Positions 23,930 to 35,690 of a DNA stretch of 64,000 nucleotides are shown here, one piece after another; within the stretch, counting starts at the first letter, position 1; every line of letters starts with the position of its first letter. This stretch comes from Hymenopus coronatus (Eukaryota > Arthropoda > Insecta > Mantodea > Hymenopodidae). The notes below the pieces were generated by a model that ran no database searches, was not told where the DNA came from, and saw nothing but the letters and a program-made list of their open reading frames with translations. Where the stretch lies: positions 9,897,001-9,961,000 of the forward strand of contig CM060899.1 of assembly GCA_030762935.1 (NCBI GenBank). Reading direction: 5' to 3'. Made by a program: the position numbers and the translations under genes.

Positions 23930-25215
23930 CTATCTCTGTATTAGGAGCAAAACCACGCACATGCACACGCACACCAGTACATTTCTGTTCTCTCCATCTC
24001 CCCCTCCCCCCTGTCATACTCATACCAGTAAATTTCTGTTTATTCATCAACCTTTCTCTCCTTTGTATACATACCAGTAAATTTCTGTTCTCTCACTCCC
24101 TCTGTCTCCTGTAATACACATACAGTTATATTTCTATCCACTCACTCCCTCTCTCTTCTGTTGTATACATACCAGTACATTTCTGTTCTCTCACTCCCTC
24201 TCTTACCTGTCATACACATACCAGTACATTTCTGTTCCCTCTTCTCCCTGTCTCTCCTGTAGTATACATACCCATAAATTTCTGTTCTCTCATCTCGCTC
24301 TCTCTCCTGTTGTATACATACCAGTACATTTTTTTTTTCTCATCTCCCCCTCTCTCCTGTAGTATGCATACCAGTACATTTCTGTTCTCTCACTCCCTCT
24401 CCTGTCATACACATACCAGAAAATTTCTGTTCTCTCACTCCCTCTCTTTCCTGTCATACACATACCAGTACATTTCTGTTCTCTCACTCCCTCTTTCTCC
24501 TGTTTATGCATACCAGTTAATTTTTGTTCTCTCTCTCTCTCTCCTGTTGTGTACATACCAGTAAATTTCTGTCCTCTCATCTCCCTCTCTCTCTCCTATT
24601 GTATACATACCATAAATTTCTGTTCTATACTCCCCTCTTTTCTGGTGTATACATAACAGTAAATGTTTGTTCTCTCATCTCCCCCTCTCAGCTGTTGTAT
24701 ACATACCAAAGCATTCCTGTTCTCTCATCTCCCTCTCTCACCTGTCATACATCTACCATTCATTTCTGTTCCCTCATCTCCCTGTCTCTCCTGTAGTATA
24801 CAAACCACTATATTTCGTTCTCTCACTCCCTCTCACCCCTGTTGTATACATAACCATAAATTTCTGTTCTCTAATTTCGCTCTCTCTCCTGTTGTATACA
24901 TACCAGTAAATTTTTTTTCTCTCCTCTGCCTCTCTCTCCTGTAGTATGCATACCAGTACATTTCTTTTCTCTCATCTCACTCTCTCTCTCCTGTTGTATA
25001 CATACCAGTACATTATTTTTTCTCTCATCTCGCTCTCTCTCTTGTTGTATACATACCAGTACATTTCTTTTCTCTCATCTCCCTCTCTCTCTTGTAGTAT
25101 ACATACCAGTAAATTTCTGTTTTCTCATCTCACTCTCTCTCCTGTTGTATACATACCAGTACATTTCTTTTCTCTCATCTTTCTCTCTCTTTCTCTCCTG
25201 TTGTATACATAACAG
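23930..25215 (+). repeat. CT-rich minisatellite, unit ~46-51 bp, left part
   Basis: Roughly 25 units alternate a block like ATACATACCAGTACATTTCT with GTTCTCTCACTCCCTCTCTC and a short CTGT spacer. Reading frames through it are repetitive by construction and are not genes. The array is interrupted by a LINE fragment at 25216 and resumes at 26117. Confidence 0.92.
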
Positions 25216-26116
25216 TATGTGTAATAGGTGGGGAAAAAATTCCACAGGTGGACAGCTGCAAATACTTGGGAGTTTACTTGGCGAGTAATGCTGGATGGGA
25301 TGAGCAGGTAAATTCTGTATCTAAGAAAGCGTGGAAAACACTGCACTTCCTAATGAGGATTTTAAAAAAGTGGAGTGTAAAGTCCAGGGAAATTGTGTAC
25401 AAGTCCTTAGTGCGGCCGGTCATGGAATTTGGAGTAACTTTTTGGGACCCGTATAGAGTAAATCAAATTGATTCATTAGAAAAGATCCAGAGAAGGGCTA
25501 TAAAATTCATAAAAAGGGGTTAATATTTTGGGCCTATAAATGCTGAGGAGACAAAATGGGAGCCGTTGAAAATTAGGCCTGAGAAACAGAGGCTGTGTGC
25601 TTTACTTAAAGCTTACACTGGCTTAAACACATGGGAGGACGTTACTGATAAGCTGGAAAACCCAACTTACTATGCATGAAACGATCATCCGTTCAAAATT
25701 AAGGGTAGAAGATACAGAACTGACGTGGGAAAGTTCTACTTTGTTAATAGAACCATAAAAGACTGGAATGAATTGCATGGAGCAGCCTTTTGGGGTTTTC
25801 CCCTGTCTCTGAAGAAATTTAGGAAAAATCTTGATATTAATGTTGGATAATTTTTGTAAATATTCCTTAAATGAAATGCTTGTGATTTTATATTGTTATA
25901 AATACAAATGTTAAATTGATTGGTGCTTCTAATTATGAAATTAATTAATCTGAATTGAGAGAAAAATTAATTTTTCATATTTGTTGTAAATAACTATTAT
26001 ATCTAGCTTACAAAGCCATAAACTGGCAGCTGTGATTTATTGTTTATATATCTTGTATACATATATAACTCTGCCACCTGGTGATACCCACTTGCAGAAA
26101 ATAAATACAAATAAAT
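25216..26116 (+). mobile_element. LINE 3' fragment (jockey/CR1-type reverse transcriptase C-terminus)
   Basis: A 5'-truncated insertion divides the minisatellite cleanly within one unit. It carries the end of an RT ORF, a 3' UTR and a terminal (AAATA)-like repeat tail at about 26100-26120. It lacks the GGGCGC 3' hairpin and differs in protein from the I-like copies, so it is a separate LINE family. Confidence 0.8.
25246..25850 (+). pseudogene. Reverse transcriptase C-terminal region, broken
   Basis: Readable: CKYLGVYLASNAGWDEQVN, KAWKTLHFLMRILKKW, YKSLVRPVMEFGVTFWDPY, SLEKIQRRAIKFIKRG, then a stop (TAA at ~25521) and, still in frame, EPLKIRPEKQRLCALLKAYT and RTDVGKFYFVNRTIKDWN. This is the post-polymerase thumb and C-terminal region of jockey/CR1-group LINE proteins. 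Catalytic RT motifs lie upstream and are absent. A second stop occurs near 25678. Confidence 0.8.
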
Positions 26117-27090
26117 AAATGTTTCTGTTCTCTGCTCTCCCTCAGTACACATATTCCACTACATGTCTCTTCTCTCCTCTCCCTCTCTCACATCACATAC
26201 GTACACCTACATTTCTGTTCTCTCCTCTTGTTCACTACCAGTACACACATACAACTACTTCTCTCTTCTTTCCTCCCCCACTCTCTCACACCAATACATA
26301 CCTCTATATTTCTGTTCTCTCTCATACCTCTCCCTCTCTCTCTCAAACCACATACATACCTATATAAATTTCTATTAACACCTACATAATACATACCAGT
26401 ACATTCCTGTTCTCTCCTCTCTCGCCTCCACCATCAAACATATACCAATATTATTTCTGTTCTCTTCTTACCCTCTTTTTCCTACCACACAAATATTAGA
26501 CATTTATGTTCTCTCTTCTGCCTCACTGCCAGCACACAGATACCACCACATTTCTGCTCTCTTTTCTCCCTCTCTTTCCTATCACACACATACCTGTGCA
26601 TTTCTGCTCCATCCACTCCCTTTTTCCACCACACACACACCAGTTCATTTTTGTTCTCTCCTCTCACTCTCTCTCACACCACAAAGTTACCAATGTTTTT
26701 TCCTCTCCCCCTCTCTCCCACAACATGCATACCAGTATATTTCGGTTCTCTCCTCTCCCTACCTCACCTATCCCACACCTATCAGTACATTTCAGTTCGC
26801 ACCTCTCCCTCTCTTTCATGCCACAAACATACCAGTATATTTTTATTCTCTCCTCTCCTTCTCTATCCAGTAACACATATACCAGCACATTTCTGTTCTC
26901 TCCTGTCCTATCTTTTCTAATACAAACATACCAGTGCATTTCTGTTATCTCCTCTCATTCTATCTCCAGTCACACACATACCAGTACTTTGCTGTTCTTT
27001 CCTCTCATTCTCTCTCCAGTCACACAGATACCTGTACAATTCTGTTATCTCCTATACTTCTCTCTTCATTCACATACATATTATAGAATA
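26117..27090 (+). repeat. CT-rich minisatellite, right part, more diverged
   Basis: About 20 units continue the array, with ACACATACCAGTACATTTCT and GTTCTCTCCTCTCCCTCTCT blocks. They are more diverged than the left part. A short (ATCC)n tract at about 27110-27134 follows the array. Confidence 0.88.
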
Positions 27091-27164
27091 GACAACAAGT
27101 GTGCCAACCCTCCATCCATCCATCCATCCATCTCTCCATCTATAAAGATTCAGCACCCTGTGTC

Positions 27165-27280
27165 ATTTGGTATTCATTTTATTACTATAATTTAAAACAT
27201 TGTATTCGGCTCTGAAATTGGTTCAGACTATTCAAGCAGCATACTGTTATCTGGGCTGGCACTAAAAGGGTTACTACAGT
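27165..27280 (+). repeat. Dispersed repeat, copy 1 (inverted copy near 33390-33490)
   Basis: GGGCTGGCACTAAAAGGGTT and ~50 bp before it (a GCTCTG block and a CAGAC block) match the reverse complement of about 33390-33465. The family is not recognised. Confidence 0.6.
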
Positions 27281-27289
27281 TTTGGAGGT

Positions 27290-27440
27290 GAGTGAAATAA
27301 CTAAGGCATGGATGGTAAATAGGATAGTAACTATATATAAGGGAAGGTGCAATGTAAACAAATCTGCTAATTATATGGGTATAAGTCTGCTTTCCACTTT
27401 ACAAAAGCTATTTACTGGAATTCCACCCTATAGATTCCAC
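27290..27440 (+). pseudogene. Non-LTR reverse transcriptase fragment (fingers region)
   Basis: One plus-strand frame reads WMVNRIVTIYKGRCNVNKSA, then NYMGISLLSTLQKLFTGI. This matches the conserved NYRGISLLS...KLF segment of non-LTR RTs. The fragment is ~50 codons with no catalytic motif. It differs from the SYRPICLTS version of the I-like copies, so it is another LINE family. Confidence 0.6.
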
Positions 27441-27524
27441 AAATAAGTAGAGAATGAGAAAAAATTGTATACGTTTCAAATTTAATTGATGGTAAGCATT
27501 ATTGTGAAATATGCTTGGATCCAC

Positions 27525-27589
27525 TTTTTTTTTTTTTTTGGTAGTGTTTAATGCCTGCTTTAACCATTTATGGCACCGCAGGAGGTGCT
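27525..27589 (-). mobile_element. SINE-1 3' fragment
   Basis: A T run followed by GGTAGTGTTTAATGCC and GGCACCGCAGGAGGTG matches the 3' end of SINE-1 on the minus strand. The tRNA-like head is absent. It abuts the truncated 5' side of element F. Confidence 0.75.
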
Positions 27590-27644
27590 TGCAACCCTGA
27601 GCATGTTGGTCTGCCAGGGAATGAACTTACAGATTCAGCGGCCA

Positions 27645-27783
27645 AGATTCACGGCACGTAAAAGAACCTCAACCCTGATAGAGGCCTCTGAGAAAAATTA
27701 AGCAGACTTTCACGCCCAGTATAGAATGGAACCCTGAGAACCACATCAGTTAAAGAGTGTCCATAAATAAAATGCCATTTCAT
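27645..27783 (+). mobile_element. SINE-2, 5'-truncated copy inside F
   Basis: It is flanked by TTCAGCGGCCA at 27634-27644 and 27784-27794, an 11-bp duplication of F sequence. The insert matches the 3' half of the full SINE-2 at 32268-32527, sharing AAAGAACCTCAA, CCTGATAGAG and CAGTTAAAGAG blocks. Confidence 0.85.
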
Positions 27784-28030
27784 TTCAGCGGCCATGACAG
27801 CATCAACGAAACCCAGTGCTGCAATTCATTTTGTCACATCTGCGGACTTCATAATTGTGCTATGGAAGAGCTGTGCTTTCTGGCTGGCTATTTATGGGAA
27901 CAAGCTTAAGGAAGTAAAGGACCTCCCTGTATACTGGGTAACTTCCTCCCATTTAACCCATTGGGAAGAGGTGATATTGGCCTGCCGACAGATCAGTCAC
28001 TATAATTTTACACATAGTTATTTACTTCCT

Positions 28031-28854
28031 CTACACATACTATGCACATATTGTATACAGAAGGTATTGTATTACAACAAAAAAATTGCTACCGGCATTC
28101 CACTGGAAATACATGTTTTAAGACCCCCTAAAATAAAAAATAGCATTTTTAGAAAAATGTCCATGTGTGTGTGTGTTGACTGCAGGCTGCACAGCTTGAA
28201 AACGAAAAGACTGGTACATACAAAACTTTATATTTAAGATAGGTATCTTCCAAGGATATAATTCCCTCACCCCCAGCTACCCTTTACATGGAACATTTTT
28301 AAAAATCTTGATTTTCTCAAAAATGGTTCTAAAATTTTAATTAAAATACCTTATATTTAAGATATATTTTATGACAAAAGAAATGCATATCTTGTATTTT
28401 CTGGGAATAGCCTCTCAAGACCTGTTTATTTTAGATGACTTTTGTATAACCAGCAAACCGTAAGACATGCAAAAACTTACTTCACAAAAGATGTAGATCC
28501 CATTAAAGCACAGCATTTACGTCATATAATATTTTTTTAGATTTATCCGCTTTTGAGACATTCCGGATTATTGATTTCAATTTTAACCACTCTAACTTTT
28601 CTTAAAGGGAGGACATTTTTCTTCTGGTTTCTTGTCTGTTTACTCTCTTCCAGCAAAGAGATTGGAATTTCAATTGTTTCAAAAAGCGACCGGCTTTTAA
28701 AGGATGAGACTATCACCTTAGCGTATACATTTTCTTATTTCCCTTATAATTACAAGAAAGCTTAGGTTTATCTTCTTATGTTTATCTTAATTAGTATGAT
28801 GTAGATAACAGATTAAGGTTTTGAATAAAAGGTTTGTTTACCAAAAAGCTGGAG
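28031..28854. other. Unidentified sequence between F and the hAT element
   Basis: AT-rich, with no gene. With 31322-31489 it forms an insertion in F that itself received the hAT. No terminal repeats were recognised. Confidence 0.5.
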
Positions 28855-31313
28855 CAGTGTTTCCCAACCTTTTGAAGTTCACGGCACCCTTGGGAATAAC
28901 ATTAAACACTAGGGACACCCCTCCTTGAATTAAAAGAAAATTAAGCTTAATATGTTAATTTATTGAAATATTATATAATAACGTAATACAGTAAACTTTA
29001 CTACAATCACTGAGTAAAAATACATCAATAAATTTTGTTTGATTAATGATTAATGTGAAACTTGTGTTTGATGCTTAGAGCACAGATATGTGATGTCGGG
29101 TCTTAAAGTTGACAGTGAAACACGCAAATCATCCTCAAGGTTATTCAGTCTATTTCTTGCTTTGCATTTTATTGTCACCATAGCAGAGAAGGCTTGCTCG
29201 CATAGACAGGATGTTGAAAAGGGCAAAAGTGCGTTAATTGCTTTCTTCATTAGGTTAGGGTACCCCTCTCTCTGTTGAAGCCAAAAACTAGCCACCGACG
29301 CCTCACTCTTGGTGAACTTACCTTTGAGTGTGGAATCAGTGCAAAGATCAATAAATTCATCTCGTTCGCAAGCAGTGAAATCTATTTCCTCTGCACTATT
29401 TACGAAATCTAATGGCGAGACAACCCAGTCGAGATTCATAGTGGAAATATTTGGAAAGTACGCATCTATTGCATCTTGCAATCTTGATAAGTGATCACAA
29501 ATGCGGTCTTTCAGCTTACCCAGATCTTTATCTCCTGCCACATTAAGAGATGGAAAGTTCGCTAAATCTCCCTTTTGAACTGCAGACTTCCAAGAACTAA
29601 GTTTTCTTTTAAAACCTTTCATTTTATTGGTTGAGGAGATTATTGTTTCATGTCGATCCTGCATCGAAACATTCAGTTCATTCAGCTTATGAAAAATATC
29701 TGCCAGATACGACAGTTCAAAACACCAAGAATCACTTAGTAAGAGCACATGAAATGTGTTTTGATTTTCATCCTTAAAAAAAGTTTTTAGCTGTTCTTTA
29801 GCTTCAAGAAACCGACCCTGCGACAACCACCTTACTTCTGAGTGAAGTAAGGTATGAGCTGCATCCGTTGTGCGACATAACTGTTAAAAAATTCTGCGCT
29901 TTAAAGGGCGAGACTTCATATAGTTCACCATTTTCACAACTTGGTTAAACACTTCAGCAAAATCTTCATTAAACGCTTTCACGACTAATGCCTCTCTATG
30001 CAGAAAACAGTGAGTTATAATAATGGATGGATTTTCATTGACAGCTCTGGCAGTAAAACCTTTAATTTTCCCAGACATAGATGGTGCACCATCTGTACAT
30101 ATACCACAACAGTCTTTCCATGAAAGATCATGGTCATTGACATAGGAATTAATAGAAACGAAAATATCATGGCTTGTGGTTGTAGTCTCCAGCGGTCTAC
30201 AGAACAGAAACTGTTCACTAATATCTTTCTCATGAATATATCTGATAAAACGAGGAGTTGCGGTTTGTCACCAATATCGAGACTCTCATCTACTTGCAAA
30301 GGAAATGTTTTATAAGTTTTTATTTTCTCTGTGAGTTGTTCGTTGATATTGCATGACATTTCAGATATCCTGCGGCTGATTGTGTTGTTGGACAGAGGAA
30401 CTTTCGAAATTTTATTAGCTGCTCCTTCGCCAAGGATTGTTGAAACTATAACTTGACATACAGGGCCAATGATTTCCTCTCCAAGAGTATGAGGTTTCTT
30501 TTTTTTAGCTATCAGTTCTACTACTTTAAATGAGGCTTCAAGAGCAGTATCACCTATGGTCATTCTCTTTACCATTCGCACATCTGTTTTCTTCTCCCCT
30601 TCTACTATATGTGAAAAATACATTACACTTTTCTGTGACACACTAGGATGCTGTGTTGTAAGATGCCGCTTCAGTTTGCTAGGTACCGTGGCCTCGTTGC
30701 TAAGTGTTTTGCCACAAATTAAACACACAGGAATAGGGTTTTGCTCGTTGTTATTCCACTTAAATCCATACGCTAAGTAACTGTCCTGGTATGTTCTTTT
30801 CTTTCGTTTGTCTTCTTTATGTGGTGAATTCGACGGTCCGGGAGAAACTGTAAGATTTGGCTTCTTAAAGCAAGCAGTAGGAGCCGACTGTTCACTTTCA
30901 CTGTCCTGTCATTTACGTTTAACAATGAACTTATCCATAGCTAAACACTGTGAATCAACGCGAGGAAGACAACTGAAAGCGCCAAGCGGCGTACACTTTT
31001 ATATATTCATCTGTCGAAGTCTCGGGAATGTTCGTGAGGAAGCGAGTAGTCTCGGGAATGTTCGGCAGGGTATAGCTGTAATGCCATGTGGGATATTAGT
31101 ATAACTGAATTATTGAAATGAATTGACCACTATCACCATCTGCCGTGCATGAGAGTAAGTGATTTGACTTATTTTATTTCAAGACCTTACAAGACTTATG
31201 GCTTCAGTAGAAGGTATTTTTTTTTTTCTTTCTTTATCTCAATATCACGCGGCATCCCTTAGCCAATCTCATGGCACCCTAGGGTGCCGGGGCACACCGG
31301 TTGGGAACCGTTG
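28855..31313 (-). mobile_element. hAT DNA transposon, complete with TIRs and 8-bp duplication
   Basis: Ends CAGTGTTTCCCAACC (28855) and, inverted, CAACGGTTCCCAACC (31313) are imperfect terminal inverted repeats sharing TTCCCAACC and a CGGCACCC block. AGCTGGAG flanks both sides (28847-28854 and 31314-31321), the 8-bp size expected for hAT. The single gene reads on the minus strand. Total length is 2459 bp. Confidence 0.95.
29050..30938 (-). pseudogene. hAT transposase, BED finger type (SCAND3/ZBED-like), broken
   Basis: The enzyme would cut and paste the element through its inverted repeats. From ATG 30938: a short N-terminus with an in-frame TGA at about 30911, a BED zinc finger (CLICGKTLSNEATVPSKLKR, then HLTTQH), an RNase H-like core start (PLQVDESLDIGDKPQLL), then a frameshift near 30170. 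It continues with CGICTDGAPSMSGK, a TAA at 29882, and a helical region. The dimerisation segment (LLPFSTSCLCEQAFSAMVTI, 29190-29250) precedes the stop at 29050. Three lesions make it inactive. Host-domesticated relatives exist in vertebrates, but nothing suggests domestication here. Confidence 0.92.
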
Positions 31314-32105
31314 AGCTGGAGGATATCGCATGGATGGAACACGTTACATTTTTTCCCCTACTACTTACAAGAAACCAAGAAATAAGGACAATTTCTGCTA
31401 ATATTTCTCAATTTTCACGAAGCAGGTAGAAGAATAAGCTTTTTAACACTAATTTGTTACAGAGATGTAGAAAAAGTCATGTGATGCAACATACCAGATT
31501 TCATTTTCAAGAAGGATCCTGTTACTATCTGCCTGCTCTATGCAGCAACATTGTTGCGGCACATGCTGCTAGTGTGTGCTGCCCTAGCATCTCTGTGCTC
31601 TACTTTCTAACTGTAACTCCCTTGCAGATGTCCTTGCCAACAACCATAGGGCGGTGGATAGTTTTTACCTTTTTATCAAATTTGTCCTCTCTATTAAGGA
31701 TTTAGTTTACCTTTTAGTGACAAACTTTATTAGAGCGGAAATTCATTTCTTTTCAAGATCTTAACCATTTTCATCACCAGTTCCTTTTAATGCTTCTATA
31801 AAGTTTTAACATCTTTTGTCCGTTTTGCTTCCTTTTGGATATATTTTAGAGTTGCTTGTGGCTTTAGACCCTATTCCATTTATTTCACTATTTTCAATTG
31901 CATTTCTTTCTTTATCTTTCATTTCTTATAATTTTAATTGCATCGTATTTATTCTTAGCTTTAATTGCAGTTGTTACATTTATTGATATTTATAAAGGAC
32001 CTCTACGACAAATAAATTAATGTATAAACCCCTACGTAAAATTCATCTCCTAATTAAAATTCGAAATTGTTATTTTCCCTTGGTGTTTGAATCAATCTTT
32101 TTTAT

Positions 32106-32140
32106 AAGGGCACTAATGACCTTAGCAGTTGAATGCCCTT
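32106..32140 (+). promoter_or_regulatory. 3'-terminal hairpin of F
   Basis: AAGGGCACT pairs with AATGCCCTT. Relative to C the fifth pair changes from G-C to A-T on both strands, a compensatory change. An (A/T)CATCATTATC tail follows. Confidence 0.7.
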
Positions 32141-32267
32141 AAACACCAGCTATCATCATTATCAGGGTAAGGAAGAGAACTACAGATAATATCTTTGTAA
32201 AACAGGCAATATTATAAAATTACTTGTGTAATACAATGAAGGTTTTATGTGGGTTAAAGAATCACCC

Positions 32268-32527
32268 TCCATGGTGTAACAGTTACCATGCTAACTTCAT
32301 GCAGGTTCAAACCCGGCAGAAGACGATGGATTTTTTCGGACGTAAAAATCTTTGACATGGCTTCCTTCTAAAGGGAAGTAAAGCCATGGGTCCCATGTCA
32401 TAGATTTACGGCACATAAAAGAACCTCAAGCCTGATAGAGCAAAATTAAGCGGTCTTTCACACCCAATTTAGAAACGGACGCTGACAACCACAACAGTTA
32501 AAGAGCATCCTTATATAACACGCCATT
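32268..32527 (+). mobile_element. SINE-2, full-length (tRNA-derived head, LINE-like tail)
   Basis: The head holds A-box TGGTGTAACAG and B-box GGTTCAAACCC. The body includes ACGGCACATAAAAGAACCTC. The tail GGACGCTGACAACCACAACA, then GTTAAAGAGCATCC, follows the outline of the I-like LINE 3' end (GGGCGCTGATGACC..CAGTTGAGCGCCC). It lies ~100 bp downstream of F's 3' end. Confidence 0.8.
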
Positions 32528-35019
32528 TACATTTTCGTGGGTTTCATTGACTTCCAGAAAGAGTTTGACACCAAAACAGAGAAGCATTAAGGGTGAAAGC
32601 TGAAAGGTAAGGGAATTTGTATTGCATTTATAGAATGCATTACATTTTCAAGGGAGAAAGTACATGTCCAGTAAAACTGGAGTGTACTATAGCTGTAAAT
32701 TACATCCAGTTGTTTAATCTCTTTATTGACAATATTATGGAGAACACCCAAGAGGAAGTATACATTTAATGATAATTAATGGTAAATAAAAACCAGAATT
32801 ACTTTTTGCATATGATTTAGTAATTGGATTGAAATCATTAAAAACAACCAAAATAGCTAAAACATTTTTAAAAATTGGGGATTCAAAATAAAGGCTATGA
32901 TGCTCAAAAGAGCATGATACTGGGATAGCATGCTTTCAGGAGGTATGTAACAACAGTTGTTATTGGCAGAGGGTCCTGTATCTCAGCAGACACAACTTCA
33001 AAATTAATTTGACATGGAGTCTGCAGGGTGTGATTGTGCTTGCAAAAAGTGATTTGTTTATGAAGGCATGTCTGATAGGCCAGCGCTTGAGGAACCTCAT
33101 GGATTATCTTCAAGATTAGCATCTGACTGGTTGGAAACCCATTATGCCTGGCAAGCCAGAACCCTAAGGTTCCTGGCAGATTTGATGTAATATCACTCTC
33201 CTGAAACAAAAGGCAGGCATTGGCCCAAGCTTCAACAAAGATGACAAGGGCCAACACTGTGGCGAAGAGCATCAGTGATTCTTGATGTAATATACCACAT
33301 TTTTAGGCTGCCTTGAAGGATGATGCTGCCGGTACACTTAGATTATCTGTGCTGCTTAGATGGTTCTGGTTGAGCAGTGTAACAACAAAGCATTAACCCT
33401 TTTAGTGCCAGCCCCAATAGCAAAATGCTGTCTGAAAGGGGCCCAATGACACACAGAGCTAAACCTTTTTTTTCATATTTAGTAAACCCTTTTGTCTACT
33501 GTATAATATGCATTTTATGGATGAGAAGTCTCTTTAATATCTTTAAAATATTAAAAAGCAAAAGAAAAGTTTCAAAACAAACATAAAAATTGCAAAATAA
33601 TAATAATTAGGCACACAAAACCTTATTACTTAAAAAGTTAAGACTAATTAAATTAAAGTACAGATATTTCTTTACTAAAACAGCATCCTGTTTTGGTTTG
33701 GGTGTTTTACTGAATTCACCTAACCTGAAGGCTCAAACCAAAGAAATCACACATATCTCATAAACATGATACTATTATTAATGAAAATGGCATAAAATAG
33801 GATAGAAATGCAATGTAGTTTACTGTACAGTTTAGCACTTGTGTTATTACATAGCTGAATGGTTAATTCATATTGTATACACCATAAGCCCATTTCCATA
33901 AGTACACCAATTATTTACATACGAACAAAGTCAATTATTATCGCTGAAGCTAGAATATATATCTCTCTCTCTCCTACGTTGATCTTAGAAACTCTTTCAT
34001 CAACGTCTGAAAATTCAAAATCACTTGCTTTCTTCTAATATATTGTAAACTACAGCTCTTATTTCCTCTTCGGTTCATAATCTTTAGCTAGATGACACCA
34101 TGCTTCAACCAACATAAACAAACAACAGCAAGCGAAATTAAATTTGGAGCTAATTTAGCACTTTGAAGTGAAGATATAGTCTTAAAATGCTCCAGAAAAC
34201 CTTTCTCTATGGCTATGACATAGAAAGTACACAGACTTTCCTGCTGGAAAGTTATTTCACCCAGTATGCCACAAAAAAAAATAAACAACAAAACAGACAT
34301 TTAAATACATACACTAACAAGCACATTTCTCTTACCTTATTTTTGCTTCTCTGTTCAAGAAACTGCACGAAACACCACACCCGTATTGACCATTTTGCTG
34401 GTTTAAAAGCTACACTCTAAATTTACCGCTTAATTGAACATTTAACACCACAAAATCTCATTCTTGCGTGCTTTTTTTATCCACACAAAGTATACTCATT
34501 TCAAAAGTGTAGTATCGAAATATGGCTTAACAAACATGTACTTCACCAACCACGATGCATAAGGATAGAGTAATTCCGATCTAATCCCTATTTGAACTTT
34601 TCCATTAGATTCAAAGATGCTGAGAGAAATGTTTCCATCATGCCTTAGATGGGCAGTCCATTACATTTGAGAAACAAAGTGATGCAAAGGTGACAAAAGT
34701 TTGTTTGTTTGTTTAGTTCATCTGGTTCCATCTTCGAGCCATGCCCGGGGACATTGAACACGTCATATACATAGCCAATTCTTCGATACATGCAACTATT
34801 TTTTAACACCACCAAATCATAACTACTGTTTTGTTTTTTTTTACCACCGCCACCACAAATAGTTCAATATCTACAATTTTAATATATTTTCCAATTTCTA
34901 TTAACTTGCAATATTCTATGATTATTTAATACTGATACTCGGCAAACAGTTATTTTACTAATATATATGATCAAATTAGTTAGAAATGAGTCCTACTGAG
35001 TCTAGCAGCGGACATGCAG
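32528..35019. other. AT-rich non-coding sequence with one dispersed repeat
   Basis: The inverted copy of the 27165 repeat lies at about 33390-33490. A (TC)n tract is at about 33960-33973. A 122-residue minus-strand frame (32904-33272) with a hydrophobic N-terminus has no recognised family. No gene is claimed. Confidence 0.5.
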
Positions 35020-35690
35020 GCAAGATAATATAAGTGATTACACTAACATATGTATTATAGAGAATGCTTACACTTATGCCAATACAGTGACACACATTTC
35101 ATTTTCTGGCATAGTACACTTTACAGTTCCTCCATAAATTCCCGTATTGAATAATAGGCCTTGATGCATAGATAGTTTTTAAGAGCAGTTTTGAATTTTT
35201 CTATTTTACCAAAGGATAGTAATTTTAAGTCTTTTGGAAGGGCCTTGAATATTTTGACATCTTCATAATGTACTCCTTTTTGTTAACATGTTAAGTTAGC
35301 ATTAGGTTTGTGTAAGTCCATTCTTTTTCCTGTATTTAACTCATAAATATTCACATTTTCTGAAAAGTATTCTTGATTTTTGATATGGAAACAAATAAGC
35401 ATGAAAATGTATTCACAAGGAAGTGTCAAAATGTTCAGCCTTTGAAACAGATCCTTACATGAAGCTCTATTGTTGATGCCATACATGGTTCTCATGGCTT
35501 TCTTTTGTAATACTGTGTAATACTTTGTAATTTTATGAAAATGATGTGCTGATAAACAGATTATAAATGAAAAATTTAAGTAAATAAGTATGATATACAT
35601 GCTATCATACGTGTCTGATCTCCATATTTTTGTAACAAAAGAGCATCTATGTGATTGATATAGCAATTTACTGTGGTTCATAGATCAGGA
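35020..35690 (-). mobile_element. Jockey-like LINE 3' fragment
   Basis: Minus-strand frame 35681-35283 reads YYTVLQKKAMRTMYGINNRA, SCKDLFQRLNILTLPCEYIF and NVNIYELNTGKRMDLHKP. The same frame continues past a TAA at 35283 as KIFKALPKDLKLLSFGKIEK, FKTALKNYLCIKAYYS. This order is the C-terminal tail of jockey-type RT proteins, after the polymerase core. No RNase H is seen. Catalytic motifs would lie upstream (beyond 35690) and are absent, so the copy is 5'-truncated. Confidence 0.78.

Larger units (their letters stand above)
27590..32162 (+). mobile_element. I-like LINE fragment F, split by a 3.46-kb insert
   Basis: A 5'-truncated copy in two parts. Left part, 27590-28030: end of RNase H (GHVGLPGNEL) and the region ending YNFTHSYL. 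Right part, 31490-32162: continues with FKKDPV, RHMLLVCAALA, ADVLANNHRAVD and the 3' UTR with hairpin and (TCA) tail. The join falls within one conserved stretch (family: FTHSYLFKREPAP). The left part holds a SINE-2 fragment. Material between 28031 and 31489 includes a hAT element plus unidentified flanks. Confidence 0.8.

Noticed and set aside
24290..25212. Overlapping frames rich in Ser, Leu, His and Tyr within the CT-rich array
   Set aside because: They are translations of a minisatellite, present on both strands and in several frames.
26506..27195. A 229-residue plus-strand frame
   Set aside because: It lies in the right half of the minisatellite; the periodic sequence explains the long frame.
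29050..30938. A domesticated host ZBED/SCAND3-like gene
   Set aside because: Terminal inverted repeats and an 8-bp duplication surround it, and the frame has two stops and a frameshift, so it is a dead transposon.
32904..33272. A 122-residue minus-strand frame with a hydrophobic, signal-like N-terminus
   Set aside because: No homology recognised, no splice or promoter context, and such lengths arise by chance in this much non-coding DNA. Transcript data would be needed.
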